A program made the translations under genes and the position numbers. Positions 54,649 through 62,964 of a stretch of 64,000 bases of DNA are shown here, one piece after another (the stretch's first letter is position 1; the number at the start of each line of letters is the position of its first letter). The stretch covers positions 1-64,000 of the forward strand of contig JAEUJN010000035.1 of assembly GCA_016794595.1 (NCBI GenBank), read 5' to 3'. The stretch comes from Kineosporiaceae bacterium. Lineage in GTDB: Bacteria; Actinomycetota; Actinomycetes; Actinomycetales; Kineosporiaceae. The notes under the pieces are model-generated. The model was not told the DNA's origin. It worked only from the letters and a program-made list of their open reading frames with translations, and made no database searches.

Positions 54649-55332
54649 CTACCCAGCCGGCACCACCCTGACCGCGCCATCGACGACCTCGAGACGGACG
54701 TCCGCCAGACAGCCGATGAGCGCATCCGGGGCGTAGTGCACCAATTCACCGGCGGTGTGCGTGGTGGTCAACGCCAGGGTGGTGCACCCGGCCGCCCGTC
54801 CCGAGGTCAGCCCGGCACCGGCGTCCTCGACCACCAGGCAGTCACGCGGGTCCAGGCCCAGCCGCTCGGCGGCCAGCCGGTAGGGCGCCGGGTCGGGCTT
54901 GCCCCGCGGCACGTCGTCCGGGGTGATCACCAGCGGGGGCGCCGGCAGGCCGGTGACCCCGAGCCGCGCCCGCACCAGCGGCGGGGTCCCGGAGGTGACG
55001 ATGGCGGCCCGGTCGGCCGGCACGGCAGCCAGGGCATCGACGGCACCGGGCAGCACCGTGATGCCGTCGAGCTGGCCGATCTCCAGCGCCTCGATCCGGG
55101 CGAACGCCGACTCGATCTCCTCGGCCGGCACCAGGCCGGCGAGCACCTGACGGGCCGGGACGCCGTGCGGGATCTCGATCGGCATGCCCGGCAGGCCGCG
55201 CTCGAGGGCCCACAGGTGCCACGAGCCCACCACTGCGGACGTCGAGTCGATCAGCGTGCCGTCCAGGTCGAACAGCACGGCCGCGAACCGGCGCCGGCCG
55301 ACCTCGCCCAGTCCCGGCGGATGGATGCTCAC
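54649..55332 (-). CDS. HAD-superfamily phosphatase
   Basis: 227 residues from GTG. Motif I FDLDGTLIDSTSAV, motif II IVTSGTPP, motif III GKPDPAPY and motif IV VVEDAGAGLTSG are all present, so it should be an active phosphohydrolase of the sugar-phosphatase/phosphoglycolate type (HAD subfamily IA). The substrate is not known. It is just upstream of thyX and divergent from azlC. Confidence 0.9.
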   Translation of the reverse strand: MSIHPPGLGEVGRRRFAAVLFDLDGTLIDSTSAVVGSWHLWALERGLPGMPIEIPHGVPARQVLAGLVPAEEIESAFARIEALEIGQLDGITVLPGAVDALAAVPADRAAIVTSGTPPLVRARLGVTGLPAPPLVITPDDVPRGKPDPAPYRLAAERLGLDPRDCLVVEDAGAGLTSGRAAGCTTLALTTTHTAGELVHYAPDALIGCLADVRLEVVDGAVRVVPAG

Positions 55333-55415
55333 CCCCGCACCCTACGAACCCGGGGCACCTGCGACTCGGTGGGCCCGCGAACGCGCTCGACCCCAGGGCG
55401 GGCAGACTCACGGGC

Positions 55416-56123
55416 GTGAGCGCCGAGACCCCCGACCCACCCACAGCACGACCCGCCGTCCTCCGGCAGGCCGCCTCGGTCGGGGTGGCCACGGCCGCCT
55501 ACGGCGTGAGCTTCGGCGCCCTGTCGGTGGCGAGCGGGCTGAGCCTGGCCCAGACCTGCGTGTTGAGCCTGGTCATGTTCACCGGCGGATCGCAGTTCGC
55601 CGTCGTCGGGGTGATCGGGGCGGGCGGCAGCGGGGCAGCCGCCGCCGCCACAGCGGGGCTGCTCGGCGTCCGTAACGGCTTCTACGGTCTGCAGATGGCC
55701 CCCCTGCTGCGCGAGCGGGGGTGGCGCCGGGCCGTGGCAGCGCACCTGACCATCGATGAGTCCACGGCCGTCGGGACTGCCCAGGACTCACCGGGATCGG
55801 TCCGGCTGGGCTTCTGGGCCACCGGACTGGCGGTGTTCGCGCTGTGGAACCTGACCACCCTGATCGGGGCGCTGGCCGGCGACGCGGTCGGCGATCCCCG
55901 CACCTATGGCATGGACGCCGCCGCCGCGGCAGCGTTCCTCGGGCTGCTCTGGCCCCGGCTGCGCTCGCTGCGCCCCCGGGCGGTGGCGGCCGGATCGGCG
56001 GCGCTCGCCGCAGTCCTCATCCCGGTGGTGCCCGCAGGGATCCCCGTGCTGGCAACGGTTCTCGTTGCCCTGGCCGGCACGGCGATCCGCCCCGAGCAGC
56101 CCGATGTGAGGACGGCGTCATGA
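55416..56123 (+). CDS. azlC: AzlC-family branched-chain amino acid exporter subunit
   Basis: 235 residues from GTG. Five or more membrane helices; YGVSFGALSVASGLSLAQTC, then MFTGGSQFAVVGVI and AAATAGLLGVRNGFYGLQMA are hallmarks of AzlC. It works with the small AzlD protein encoded next, overlapping by ATGA. AzlCD systems export branched-chain amino acids or their analogues. Confidence 0.93.
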   Translation: MSAETPDPPTARPAVLRQAASVGVATAAYGVSFGALSVASGLSLAQTCVLSLVMFTGGSQFAVVGVIGAGGSGAAAAATAGLLGVRNGFYGLQMAPLLRERGWRRAVAAHLTIDESTAVGTAQDSPGSVRLGFWATGLAVFALWNLTTLIGALAGDAVGDPRTYGMDAAAAAAFLGLLWPRLRSLRPRAVAAGSAALAAVLIPVVPAGIPVLATVLVALAGTAIRPEQPDVRTAS

Positions 56124-56422
56124 CCTGGACGGCGCTGCTGGCCGCCTGTGCGCTCTGCTACCTCACCAAGGTGGCCGGCTACCTGGCCCCGCACCACTGG
56201 CTGGAACGTCCCCGGGTGACCCGAACCGCGGCCCTGGTCACGGTCGCGCTGCTCTCGTCCCTGGTGGCGGTGCAGACCCTCGGATCGGGACGGGCCCTGG
56301 CCGCCGACGCCCGGATCCCGGCGCTGGTGGTGGCCGCCGTCCTGCTGTGGCGCCGGGCGCCGTTCGTGGTCGTCGTGCTGGCCGCCGCCGTGGTCGCCGC
56401 CGGACTACGTGCACTGTCCTGA
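56120..56422 (+). CDS. azlD: AzlD-family branched-chain amino acid exporter subunit
   Basis: 100 residues from an ATG overlapping the azlC stop. Three to four membrane helices, with ALCYLTKVAGYLAPHHWLER and VALLSSLVAVQTLGSGRALA typical of AzlD. Forms the second subunit of the exporter. A hairpin 38 bases later separates it from the converging repressor gene. Confidence 0.93.
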   Translation: MTWTALLAACALCYLTKVAGYLAPHHWLERPRVTRTAALVTVALLSSLVAVQTLGSGRALAADARIPALVVAAVLLWRRAPFVVVVLAAAVVAAGLRALS

Positions 56423-56459
56423 GGTCCCTCCTGACGTTCCACCGTCCGACTGGCCGGGT

Positions 56460-56506
56460 GATCGTGACCGATCGACCCGTCCATCACGGACGAACTCGTC
56501 ACGATC
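56460..56506. terminator. Stem-loop between azlD and the FadR-type gene
   Basis: GATCGTGAC (56460-56468) and GTCACGATC (56498-56506) form a perfect 9-bp stem with a 29-base loop that contains GATCGACCCGTCC and other pairing. Lies between converging genes. Confidence 0.5.
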
Positions 56507-56527
56507 CTCCCGCCGGCCGCGCGCGGA

Positions 56528-57265
56528 TCAGGTGCCGAGGCTCACTCCGTAGAAGCCCGCGATGTGGACCTCGACCAGGTCGGCCGCCTCGGACCCCTTG
56601 CCCTCCCGCAGTGCCTGGTGAATGCCGTGGTGCTCGCCGCAGAGCCGGGTGGTGACGCCGGCGAAGTCGTCGGCCTCGCGCAGGTGGGCCAGCAGAGTGG
56701 CGCGCATGGCCAGGCGCAGGGCCGTGGTCATCTCGGCGACGAGGGGGTTGCCACTCGCCCGGGCGATGGCCACGTGGAAGGCAGTGTCCTCGTCGTTGAA
56801 CACCTCGGGGGTCACGGCCGGATCGTCCATGGCGGCGAGGTGGCGGAGCAGCTGGTCATGATCGGCGGCGGTCGCGTTGGTCGCGGCGAGACGGGCCGAC
56901 TCACGCTCCAGCGCGATCCGTGCCCGCACCACGTCGCGTGACCCGACGCTCGCCAGGGTGACGTGCAGGCGCACCAGCCTGGCCAGCGCCTCGGCGGGCT
57001 GCGCGGTGAGCACCGTGCCGGCGTCCGGCCCCGAGCCCGTGCCCTGCACGATCACGCCCATCGCCTCGAGCACCCGCAGCGCCTCACGGACCGCCACCCG
57101 GCTCACCCCGAGCACCTCGGAGAGCTGGCGTTCGGACGGCAGGCGGTCACCCACCACCAGCCGGCCCGAGGAGATCTGCTCCTCGATGCGATCCAGCACC
57201 AGCTCGTAGGTCTTCGCCCGGTGCACCGGCCGCCAGTCGCTGCCCTGCAGATCGGTCGCGCTCAC
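56528..57265 (-). CDS. lldR: FadR/GntR-family regulator, probable lactate repressor
   Basis: 245 residues from a GTG at 57265 with GGGAGGAG five bases ahead. The winged helix (DRIEEQISSGRLVVGDRLPS, then ERQLSEVLGVSRVAVREALR) and an all-helical FCD ligand domain with metal-ligating residues (NDEDTAFHVAIARASGNPLV) place it in the FadR subfamily. It is divergent from a lactate permease operon with a perfect operator palindrome in between, so it should repress that operon until L-lactate (or glycolate) binds. Confidence 0.85.
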   Translation of the reverse strand: MSATDLQGSDWRPVHRAKTYELVLDRIEEQISSGRLVVGDRLPSERQLSEVLGVSRVAVREALRVLEAMGVIVQGTGSGPDAGTVLTAQPAEALARLVRLHVTLASVGSRDVVRARIALERESARLAATNATAADHDQLLRHLAAMDDPAVTPEVFNDEDTAFHVAIARASGNPLVAEMTTALRLAMRATLLAHLREADDFAGVTTRLCGEHHGIHQALREGKGSEAADLVEVHIAGFYGVSLGT

Positions 57266-57370
57266 TGGTCTCCTCCCACCGGACCGCCCGTCCCCACAGC
57301 CGGCCCCGACATTCGTTCCCAAAAGACCTTGTTACCTCCGACACCTCACCTTATCGTGGCAGGAACATCG

Positions 57371-57385
57371 TGTGGTCCTACCACA
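57371..57385. promoter_or_regulatory. FadR-type operator upstream of the lactate operon
   Basis: TGTGGTCCTACCACA is a perfect 6-3-6 palindrome and contains TGGTnnnACCA, the core of FadR-subfamily operators. It lies 58 bases before the permease start and 106 bases before the repressor start, so it can control both. Confidence 0.8.
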
Positions 57386-57442
57386 TGACTGGTAGCCCGT
57401 ACTGCTGTACTCCCGTTGCACCGCCGCATCCCGGAGGCCGCC

Positions 57443-59221
57443 GTGTACCCACTGCTCTCGACCGTCCAGCTGGCACCCCAGCTGGCACCCCCGCTCAGCA
57501 CCCCCGCCCTGTCCGACACGTTCACCCAGGACCTGTCCCCTGTCGGTGGCAGCCTCGCGCTCTCGGCGCTGATCGGCCTGTTGCCCCTGATCGTGGTCTT
57601 CGTGCTGCTCGGCGTCGTGAAGACCAAGGCCTACGTCGCCTCGCTGGCCGGTGTGGCCACCGCCCTGCTGGTCGCCGTCCTCGCCTACAGCATGCCCGCC
57701 TCGCTGGCCGTGCTGTCGGCGACCCAGGGCGCGGTGTTCGGCGCCTTCCCGATCATGTGGATCGTGCTGTGCGCGCTCTGGCTCTACCAACTGACGGTGA
57801 CCAGCGGGCGGTTCGAGGACCTGCGCGCCACCTTCGACGTGATCAGTGAGGACCCGCGGGTTCAGGCGGTGCTGATCGCGTTCTGCTTCGGCGGCCTGCT
57901 CGAGGCCCTGGCCGGCTTCGGCGCACCGGTCGCGATCACCGCGACCATGCTGATCGCCCTCGGCGTGGCCCCGCTGCGCGCCGCCGCCACCGTCCTGTTG
58001 GCCAACACCGCCCCCGTCGCCTTCGGCGCGATCGCGATCCCGATCACCACGGCCGGCACCCTGACCGGCATTCCGGCTGCTGACATCGGAGCGGTCGTCG
58101 GGCGGCAGGCCCCGATCCTGGCGACCTTCGTTCCCCTGCTGCTGCTGCTGATCGTCGACGGCCGCCGTGGCCTGCGCGAGGTCTGGCCCGCTGCCCTGGT
58201 CACCGGGGTGACCTTCGCCGGCGCCCAGTTCGTCACCTCGAACTTCCTCTCGGTCGAGCTCACCGACATCGTGGCCGCACTGGTCGGCCTGGGCGCCACC
58301 GTGCTCTTCCTGCGGGTCTGGACGCCGGTCGGCGCGCACGAGGCCCACGAGCGGCTGGCCGCCGACCGGGACGCCGAGGCAGCAGCGTCCGGCACGGCGT
58401 CCGGCAGGGGCACCACGTCGGTGGCCACCCGCACCCGGACGGCCTCCGCAGGATCGGACGACGGCCCGCTCACCTCGGGCCGGGTCTGGATGGCCCTGTT
58501 CCCCTACCTGCTGGTCATCATCGTGTTCTCGATCTCCAAGCTGGTCCCCGCGGTGAAGTCCTTCCTCGCCGGCACCGACCGCAAGATCGCCTGGCCCGGA
58601 CTGGACGGCAATGTGCTCAACGCTGCCGGCAAGCCGATCACCTCGACCATCTACAGCTTCACCTGGCTGTCCAACCCGGGCACCCTGCTGCTGCTGTGCG
58701 GCGTGATCGTGGCGCTGGTCTACCGGGTGCCCGCGGGCACCGCCGTCGCCGACTTCGTCAGCACGCTGAACAAGCTGAAGCTCGCGATCCTGACCGTGAT
58801 GGGCGTGCTGGCCCTGGCCTACGTGATGAACTTCTCCGGCCAGACCATCACCATCGGCACCTGGATCGCCGGCACCGGCGCGTTCTTCGCCTTCCTGTCC
58901 CCGGTGCTCGGCTGGATCGGCACCGCGGTCACCGGCTCGGACACCAGCGCCAACGCCCTGTTCGCCAAGCTGCAGGCCACCGCCGGCGCCAAGGCCGGGA
59001 TCGACCCGACCCTGCTGGTCTCGGCGAACACCACCGGTGGCGTGGTCGGCAAGATGATCAGCCCGCAGAACCTGACCATCGCGGCCAGCTCGGCCGGACT
59101 CGACGGTCAGGAGTCGGCCATCCTGCGCCGGGTGCTGCCCTGGAGCATCGGCCTGCTGCTGTTCCTGTGCACGCTGGTCTTCCTGCAGTCCACGCCGGTT
59201 CTCGGTTGGATGCTGCCGTGA
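57443..59221 (+). CDS. lldP: L-lactate/glycolate permease (LctP family)
   Basis: 592 residues from a GTG at 57443 with GGAGG ahead; an upstream start at 57416 is less likely. Twelve or more membrane helices. CFGGLLEALAGFGAPVAITA is the LctP signature, and NTTGGVVGKMISPQNLTIAA near the end is also family-specific. It takes up lactate or glycolate with protons. A cytoplasmic loop (about residues 300-345) is variable. It overlaps the FAD-subunit gene by GTGA. Confidence 0.94.
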   Translation: MYPLLSTVQLAPQLAPPLSTPALSDTFTQDLSPVGGSLALSALIGLLPLIVVFVLLGVVKTKAYVASLAGVATALLVAVLAYSMPASLAVLSATQGAVFGAFPIMWIVLCALWLYQLTVTSGRFEDLRATFDVISEDPRVQAVLIAFCFGGLLEALAGFGAPVAITATMLIALGVAPLRAAATVLLANTAPVAFGAIAIPITTAGTLTGIPAADIGAVVGRQAPILATFVPLLLLLIVDGRRGLREVWPAALVTGVTFAGAQFVTSNFLSVELTDIVAALVGLGATVLFLRVWTPVGAHEAHERLAADRDAEAAASGTASGRGTTSVATRTRTASAGSDDGPLTSGRVWMALFPYLLVIIVFSISKLVPAVKSFLAGTDRKIAWPGLDGNVLNAAGKPITSTIYSFTWLSNPGTLLLLCGVIVALVYRVPAGTAVADFVSTLNKLKLAILTVMGVLALAYVMNFSGQTITIGTWIAGTGAFFAFLSPVLGWIGTAVTGSDTSANALFAKLQATAGAKAGIDPTLLVSANTTGGVVGKMISPQNLTIAASSAGLDGQESAILRRVLPWSIGLLLFLCTLVFLQSTPVLGWMLP

Positions 59222-60621
59222 GCACCGTCGAGCGCACCCACACCCTGACCGACGCCGTCCTGGCCGAGCTCGCTGGCATCGTCGGGCCGGCGAACCTGCT
59301 GGTCAGTGACGGTGACGTCGAACCGTACGCGCGCGACGCCACGCCGCTGTTCCGGGCCCGGCCCGACGCCGTCGTCCTGCCCACCGACACCGCCCAGGTC
59401 AGTGCCGTCCTGGCGCTGGCCACCCGGGCCGGCTTCCCGGTGATCCCCCGCGGTGGCGGGTCGAACCTGGCCGCCATGACCGTCGCCGAACGGGGCGGCG
59501 TGGTCATGGTGCTGACCCGGATGAACCAGATCCGTGAGATCAGCTCGGATGAGCTGCTGGCCGTCGTCCAGCCCGGGGTCACCACCGCCGAACTGGCCGA
59601 CGCAGCGGCCGCGAAGGGCCTGCTCTACGCGCCCGATCCGGGCAGCCGCACCGTCTCGACGGTGGCCGGCAACGTGGCCACCTGCGCCGGCGGGCTGCGC
59701 GGCCTGAAGTACGGCGTGACCCGCAACTACGTCCTCGGGCTCGAGGCCGTGCTCCCCACCGGCGAGGTGATCCGCACCGGCAGCCGGCTGTGGAAGGACG
59801 TCGCCGGCTACGACCTGACCCGGCTGCTCACCGGCTCCGAGGGCACCCTCGCGGTGATCACCGAGGTGACGGTCGCCCTGCTGCCGATGCCGGCCACCGT
59901 CGGCACCGGCGTGGCCTACTTCGACTCCCTGGCGGACGCCGGGACGGCCGTGGCCCGGATCATCGGGCTCGGGGTGCTCCCGGCCACCCTGGAGTTCCTC
60001 GACAACCGGTGCATCAATGCCGTCGAGGACTCCAACCACCTCGGCCTGGACCGCACCGCCGGCGCACTGCTGCTGTTCGGCGACGACGGACCCGACACGC
60101 ACGTCGCGACGTCCCTGGACCGGATGGCGGCCACCTGCGACGTGGTCGGTGCCCGGGCGGTGACCCGGGCCCGGGACGTCGTGGAGTCCGACGCGCTGAT
60201 GGCGGCCCGGCGCTGCTCGTTGCCGGCCCTGGCCCGGCTCGCGCCGATCACCATGCTCGAGGACGTCACCGTGCCCCGGCCGCTGCTGGCCCGGATGGTC
60301 GACACCATCGACACGATCGCGGCGCAGCACCACGTGGTCTGCGCGACCTTCGGACACGCCGGGGACGGCAACCTGCACCCGACGATCGTCTTCGACCCGC
60401 ACGACGGCGATGCCCGGCATCGGGCGGAGGCCGCCTTCGACAAGGTGTTCCACGCCGCGATGGACCTCGGCGGCACGATCACCGGCGAGCACGGCATCGG
60501 CGCGGCCAAGCGTCCGTGGATGGCGGCCCGGCTCGGCGAGGACCAGCTGGCACTGCTGCGCCGGGTGAAGTCGGCCTTCGACCCGGCCGGCATCCTCAAC
60601 CCCGGAAAGCTCGGCTCGTGA
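59218..60621 (+). CDS. FAD-linked oxidase, GlcD-like (D-lactate or glycolate oxidation)
   Basis: 467 residues from a GTG overlapping the permease stop (GTGA). PCMH-type FAD domain with VIPRGGGSNLAAM, TAGNVATCAGG-like VAGNVATCAGGLRGLKYGVT and LTGSEGTLAVITEVTVALLP; the cap domain has VCATFGHAGDGNLHPTIVFD and TITGEHGIGAAKRPW. It oxidises a 2-hydroxy acid. A separate GlcE subunit is absent, so it is a two-subunit (FAD + Fe-S) system. Substrate may be D-lactate or glycolate; the L-lactate LldEFG system is not present. Confidence 0.9.
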   Translation: MSTVERTHTLTDAVLAELAGIVGPANLLVSDGDVEPYARDATPLFRARPDAVVLPTDTAQVSAVLALATRAGFPVIPRGGGSNLAAMTVAERGGVVMVLTRMNQIREISSDELLAVVQPGVTTAELADAAAAKGLLYAPDPGSRTVSTVAGNVATCAGGLRGLKYGVTRNYVLGLEAVLPTGEVIRTGSRLWKDVAGYDLTRLLTGSEGTLAVITEVTVALLPMPATVGTGVAYFDSLADAGTAVARIIGLGVLPATLEFLDNRCINAVEDSNHLGLDRTAGALLLFGDDGPDTHVATSLDRMAATCDVVGARAVTRARDVVESDALMAARRCSLPALARLAPITMLEDVTVPRPLLARMVDTIDTIAAQHHVVCATFGHAGDGNLHPTIVFDPHDGDARHRAEAAFDKVFHAAMDLGGTITGEHGIGAAKRPWMAARLGEDQLALLRRVKSAFDPAGILNPGKLGS

Positions 60622-61811
60622 GCGCCGAGCCGTCGAGTGGCGCCGCGGCGCCCGCCACGACGACGCCGCCGCCGCCGCCGACCGACGAAACCCCCACGCG
60701 GCGAGGCATTTTCGACCCCGCCCTGTTGGACGCGTGCATCTCCTGCGGGTTCTGCCTGCCGGTCTGCCCGACCTACACGCTGACCCACGACGAGCGCTCC
60801 AGCCCCCGCGGGCGGATCACGCTGATGCGGGCGCTGGAGACCGGCCGGCTCGACGATGACGACCCGACCCTGCAGGAACAGGCCTCGTTCTGCCTGGGGT
60901 GCCGGGCCTGCGAGAGCGTCTGCCCGGCCGGCGTCCAGTACGGGCACCTGCTCGAGCAGTGGCGCGATCACCAGTGGCGTGGCCGGCACGTCCCACCGAT
61001 CGCGTTGGCCGCCCGAGCGGGCGTCCGGGTGACTCCGGCGATCACGGCCGCCGGACGGCTGCGCCGGGCCGCACGGCAGACCGGGGCCGCGCGGCCCGAC
61101 GCCACCGCCCACCTGATGCTCGGGTGCGCGGAACGGGCGCTGTTCCCGACCATCTCGCGGTCGGTTCTGCGATTGCTGCCGCCAGGGGTGGTCGACGTCC
61201 CGTCCGGCCAGGGGTGCTGCGGGGCGCTGCACGCCCACAACGGCGCCTCGCACGAGGCCGAGACGCTCGCCGAGGAGCTGGGCCGGCGGATGCCGGGGAC
61301 GATCCTGACCACCGCCGGAGGATGTGGCGCGCACCTGGCCAGCGTGCTCGGGCGGCAGCGGGTCCAGGAGCTGTCGGAGTTCCTGCTCGCCTACTGGTCC
61401 GAGCACCCGGACGCCGAGCCGGACCTCGGCGAGATCCGGGTGGACGGGCGGCGGGCCCGGATCGGGTTGCAGGAGTCCTGCCACCTGCGCAACGGGATGG
61501 GGGTCAGCGCCCCGGCCCGCGAGCTGATCGCCCGGGTCGCCGACTACGTCGAGCTGCCCTCGGCCGGGTCGTGTTGCGGGTCGGCGGGCACCTACTCGGT
61601 GCTGCGCCCCCAGGACTCCCGGCGGGTGCTGCAGACCCACCTCGACGAGGTCGAGGCGGCCGACCTCGACTACCTGGTCACGGTCAACGTCGTCTGCCAC
61701 CGGCAGATGATCGGCGGGCTGCGGCGCAGCCGTTCTCGGACCAGGGCGATCCACCTGGCCGAGCTGCTCGCCCAGGCGGCGGGCAGGTCGACACCCGACA
61801 CGCGCGACTGA
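60618..61811 (+). CDS. Fe-S subunit of 2-hydroxy-acid oxidase, GlcF-like
   Basis: 397 residues from a GTG overlapping the preceding stop (GTGA). Two ferredoxin-type 4Fe-4S motifs are intact, CISCGFCLPVCPTY and CLGCRACESVCPAG, followed by two CCG domains (GQGCCGALHAHNGAS and GSCCGSAGTYSVL). The first 25 residues are Ala/Pro/Thr rich. It passes electrons from the FAD subunit to the respiratory chain. Last gene in the overlapped run; the next gene starts 37 bases on. Confidence 0.92.
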   Translation: MSAEPSSGAAAPATTTPPPPPTDETPTRRGIFDPALLDACISCGFCLPVCPTYTLTHDERSSPRGRITLMRALETGRLDDDDPTLQEQASFCLGCRACESVCPAGVQYGHLLEQWRDHQWRGRHVPPIALAARAGVRVTPAITAAGRLRRAARQTGAARPDATAHLMLGCAERALFPTISRSVLRLLPPGVVDVPSGQGCCGALHAHNGASHEAETLAEELGRRMPGTILTTAGGCGAHLASVLGRQRVQELSEFLLAYWSEHPDAEPDLGEIRVDGRRARIGLQESCHLRNGMGVSAPARELIARVADYVELPSAGSCCGSAGTYSVLRPQDSRRVLQTHLDEVEAADLDYLVTVNVVCHRQMIGGLRRSRSRTRAIHLAELLAQAAGRSTPDTRD

Positions 61812-61848
61812 GGACGGGGCCGGCTCGCAGGACCGGCACCATGAACCG

Positions 61849-62766
61849 ATGACCACGGGCCAGATCCCTCCTGCGGGAAGGCTGCTCGACCGAGGCACCC
61901 GGGCCTGGTGGCGCCTCGTCGGGCGGCCCGTCGACCTCACCGACGAGCACCGCTGGCTCGACGCGCCGCTGTGTGGACCCGGGCCGGTCGGTGAGCAGTG
62001 GCTGCAGGCCGAGGCGAGCAGGATCGGCGGCCGGCTCGACCCCGACCCGGACGGCGGGTTGCTGGCCACGATGTCGGCCCTGGACGGCGGGTCCTTCCGG
62101 GCCGAGGAAGTCCACCCTCTGGTGCGCGACTTCTACGAGCACACCGCCCGCTGGCGGATGGAGGTCTGGACGCAGTGGTCGGCGCTGTTCCGTCCGGGAG
62201 GGGAGCTGATCAGCGCAGTGTTCGGACGGCGCGTGCAGCAGCTCGCCTTGCCGACCCGGCCGATGGACGTCGCGCACGGCATGGACTCCCGGGTGGTCAG
62301 GTTGCTGCGCCGCGACGGAACCCAGCACGCAGCGGGGTGGCTGCGCACGCTCGCGGCCACCGGGGAGTACGTCTACAGCGGGTGCTACTCGGCGCGGACG
62401 CTGCCCGGGTCGGCCCAGCCGTCGGTGCACGTGGCCTTCCCCCTGGAATCCGGCAACGTCCAGGTGTTCCTGCAGCCTCGGGCCGAACCGGACGGTGCGC
62501 TGTGCCTGTCCTCTCCCCCAGGCGACTTCGGTGGTGACGGCGCCTATGTCGTCGTGCAGGACAGCGCGGGGCGCACCCACGGCGCGCGCGTGCCGATCCA
62601 TGAACGATTCCGGGTCTACGTCGACGAGCGCGGGATCCTGCGGACCGACCATGAGTTGCGCCTGTACCGGGCGCTGGCACTTCGTCTGCACTACCGGTTG
62701 GAGAAGGGAACGCCTCACCCCTCGCCAGGGAGCGTCACCACAGCGGCCCCGGCGCCAGCTGAATGA
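61849..62766 (+). CDS. Conserved hypothetical protein
   Basis: 305 residues from ATG. I do not recognise the family. It is soluble, with no signal peptide or membrane helix. Visible segments: WWRLVGRPVDLTDEHRWLDA, LVRDFYEHTARWRMEVWTQW, YVYSGCYSARTL and HVAFPLESGNVQVFLQP, suggesting an alpha/beta protein of one domain. Only 37 bases separate it from the Fe-S subunit gene, so it may be cotranscribed with the lactate operon; no ribosome site is strong. Confidence 0.7.
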   Translation: MTTGQIPPAGRLLDRGTRAWWRLVGRPVDLTDEHRWLDAPLCGPGPVGEQWLQAEASRIGGRLDPDPDGGLLATMSALDGGSFRAEEVHPLVRDFYEHTARWRMEVWTQWSALFRPGGELISAVFGRRVQQLALPTRPMDVAHGMDSRVVRLLRRDGTQHAAGWLRTLAATGEYVYSGCYSARTLPGSAQPSVHVAFPLESGNVQVFLQPRAEPDGALCLSSPPGDFGGDGAYVVVQDSAGRTHGARVPIHERFRVYVDERGILRTDHELRLYRALALRLHYRLEKGTPHPSPGSVTTAAPAPAE

Positions 62767-62964
62767 CCGGCCGGACTCACCGCCGCGACCACGGCCACCG
62801 ATCCGACCGCCTCGACGACCCGGAAGGGAGGTCACCGGGCTGTCGGTGATAGCACAGAGTGGAACCGGCCGGTCGAGCGACGCGCCTCGACCTGTGGATC
62901 CGATGCCCGGGGAACATCGCCCGGGCCCTGCGGAGCAGGAACGGGTTTGGGTAGCGTCCGGCTC

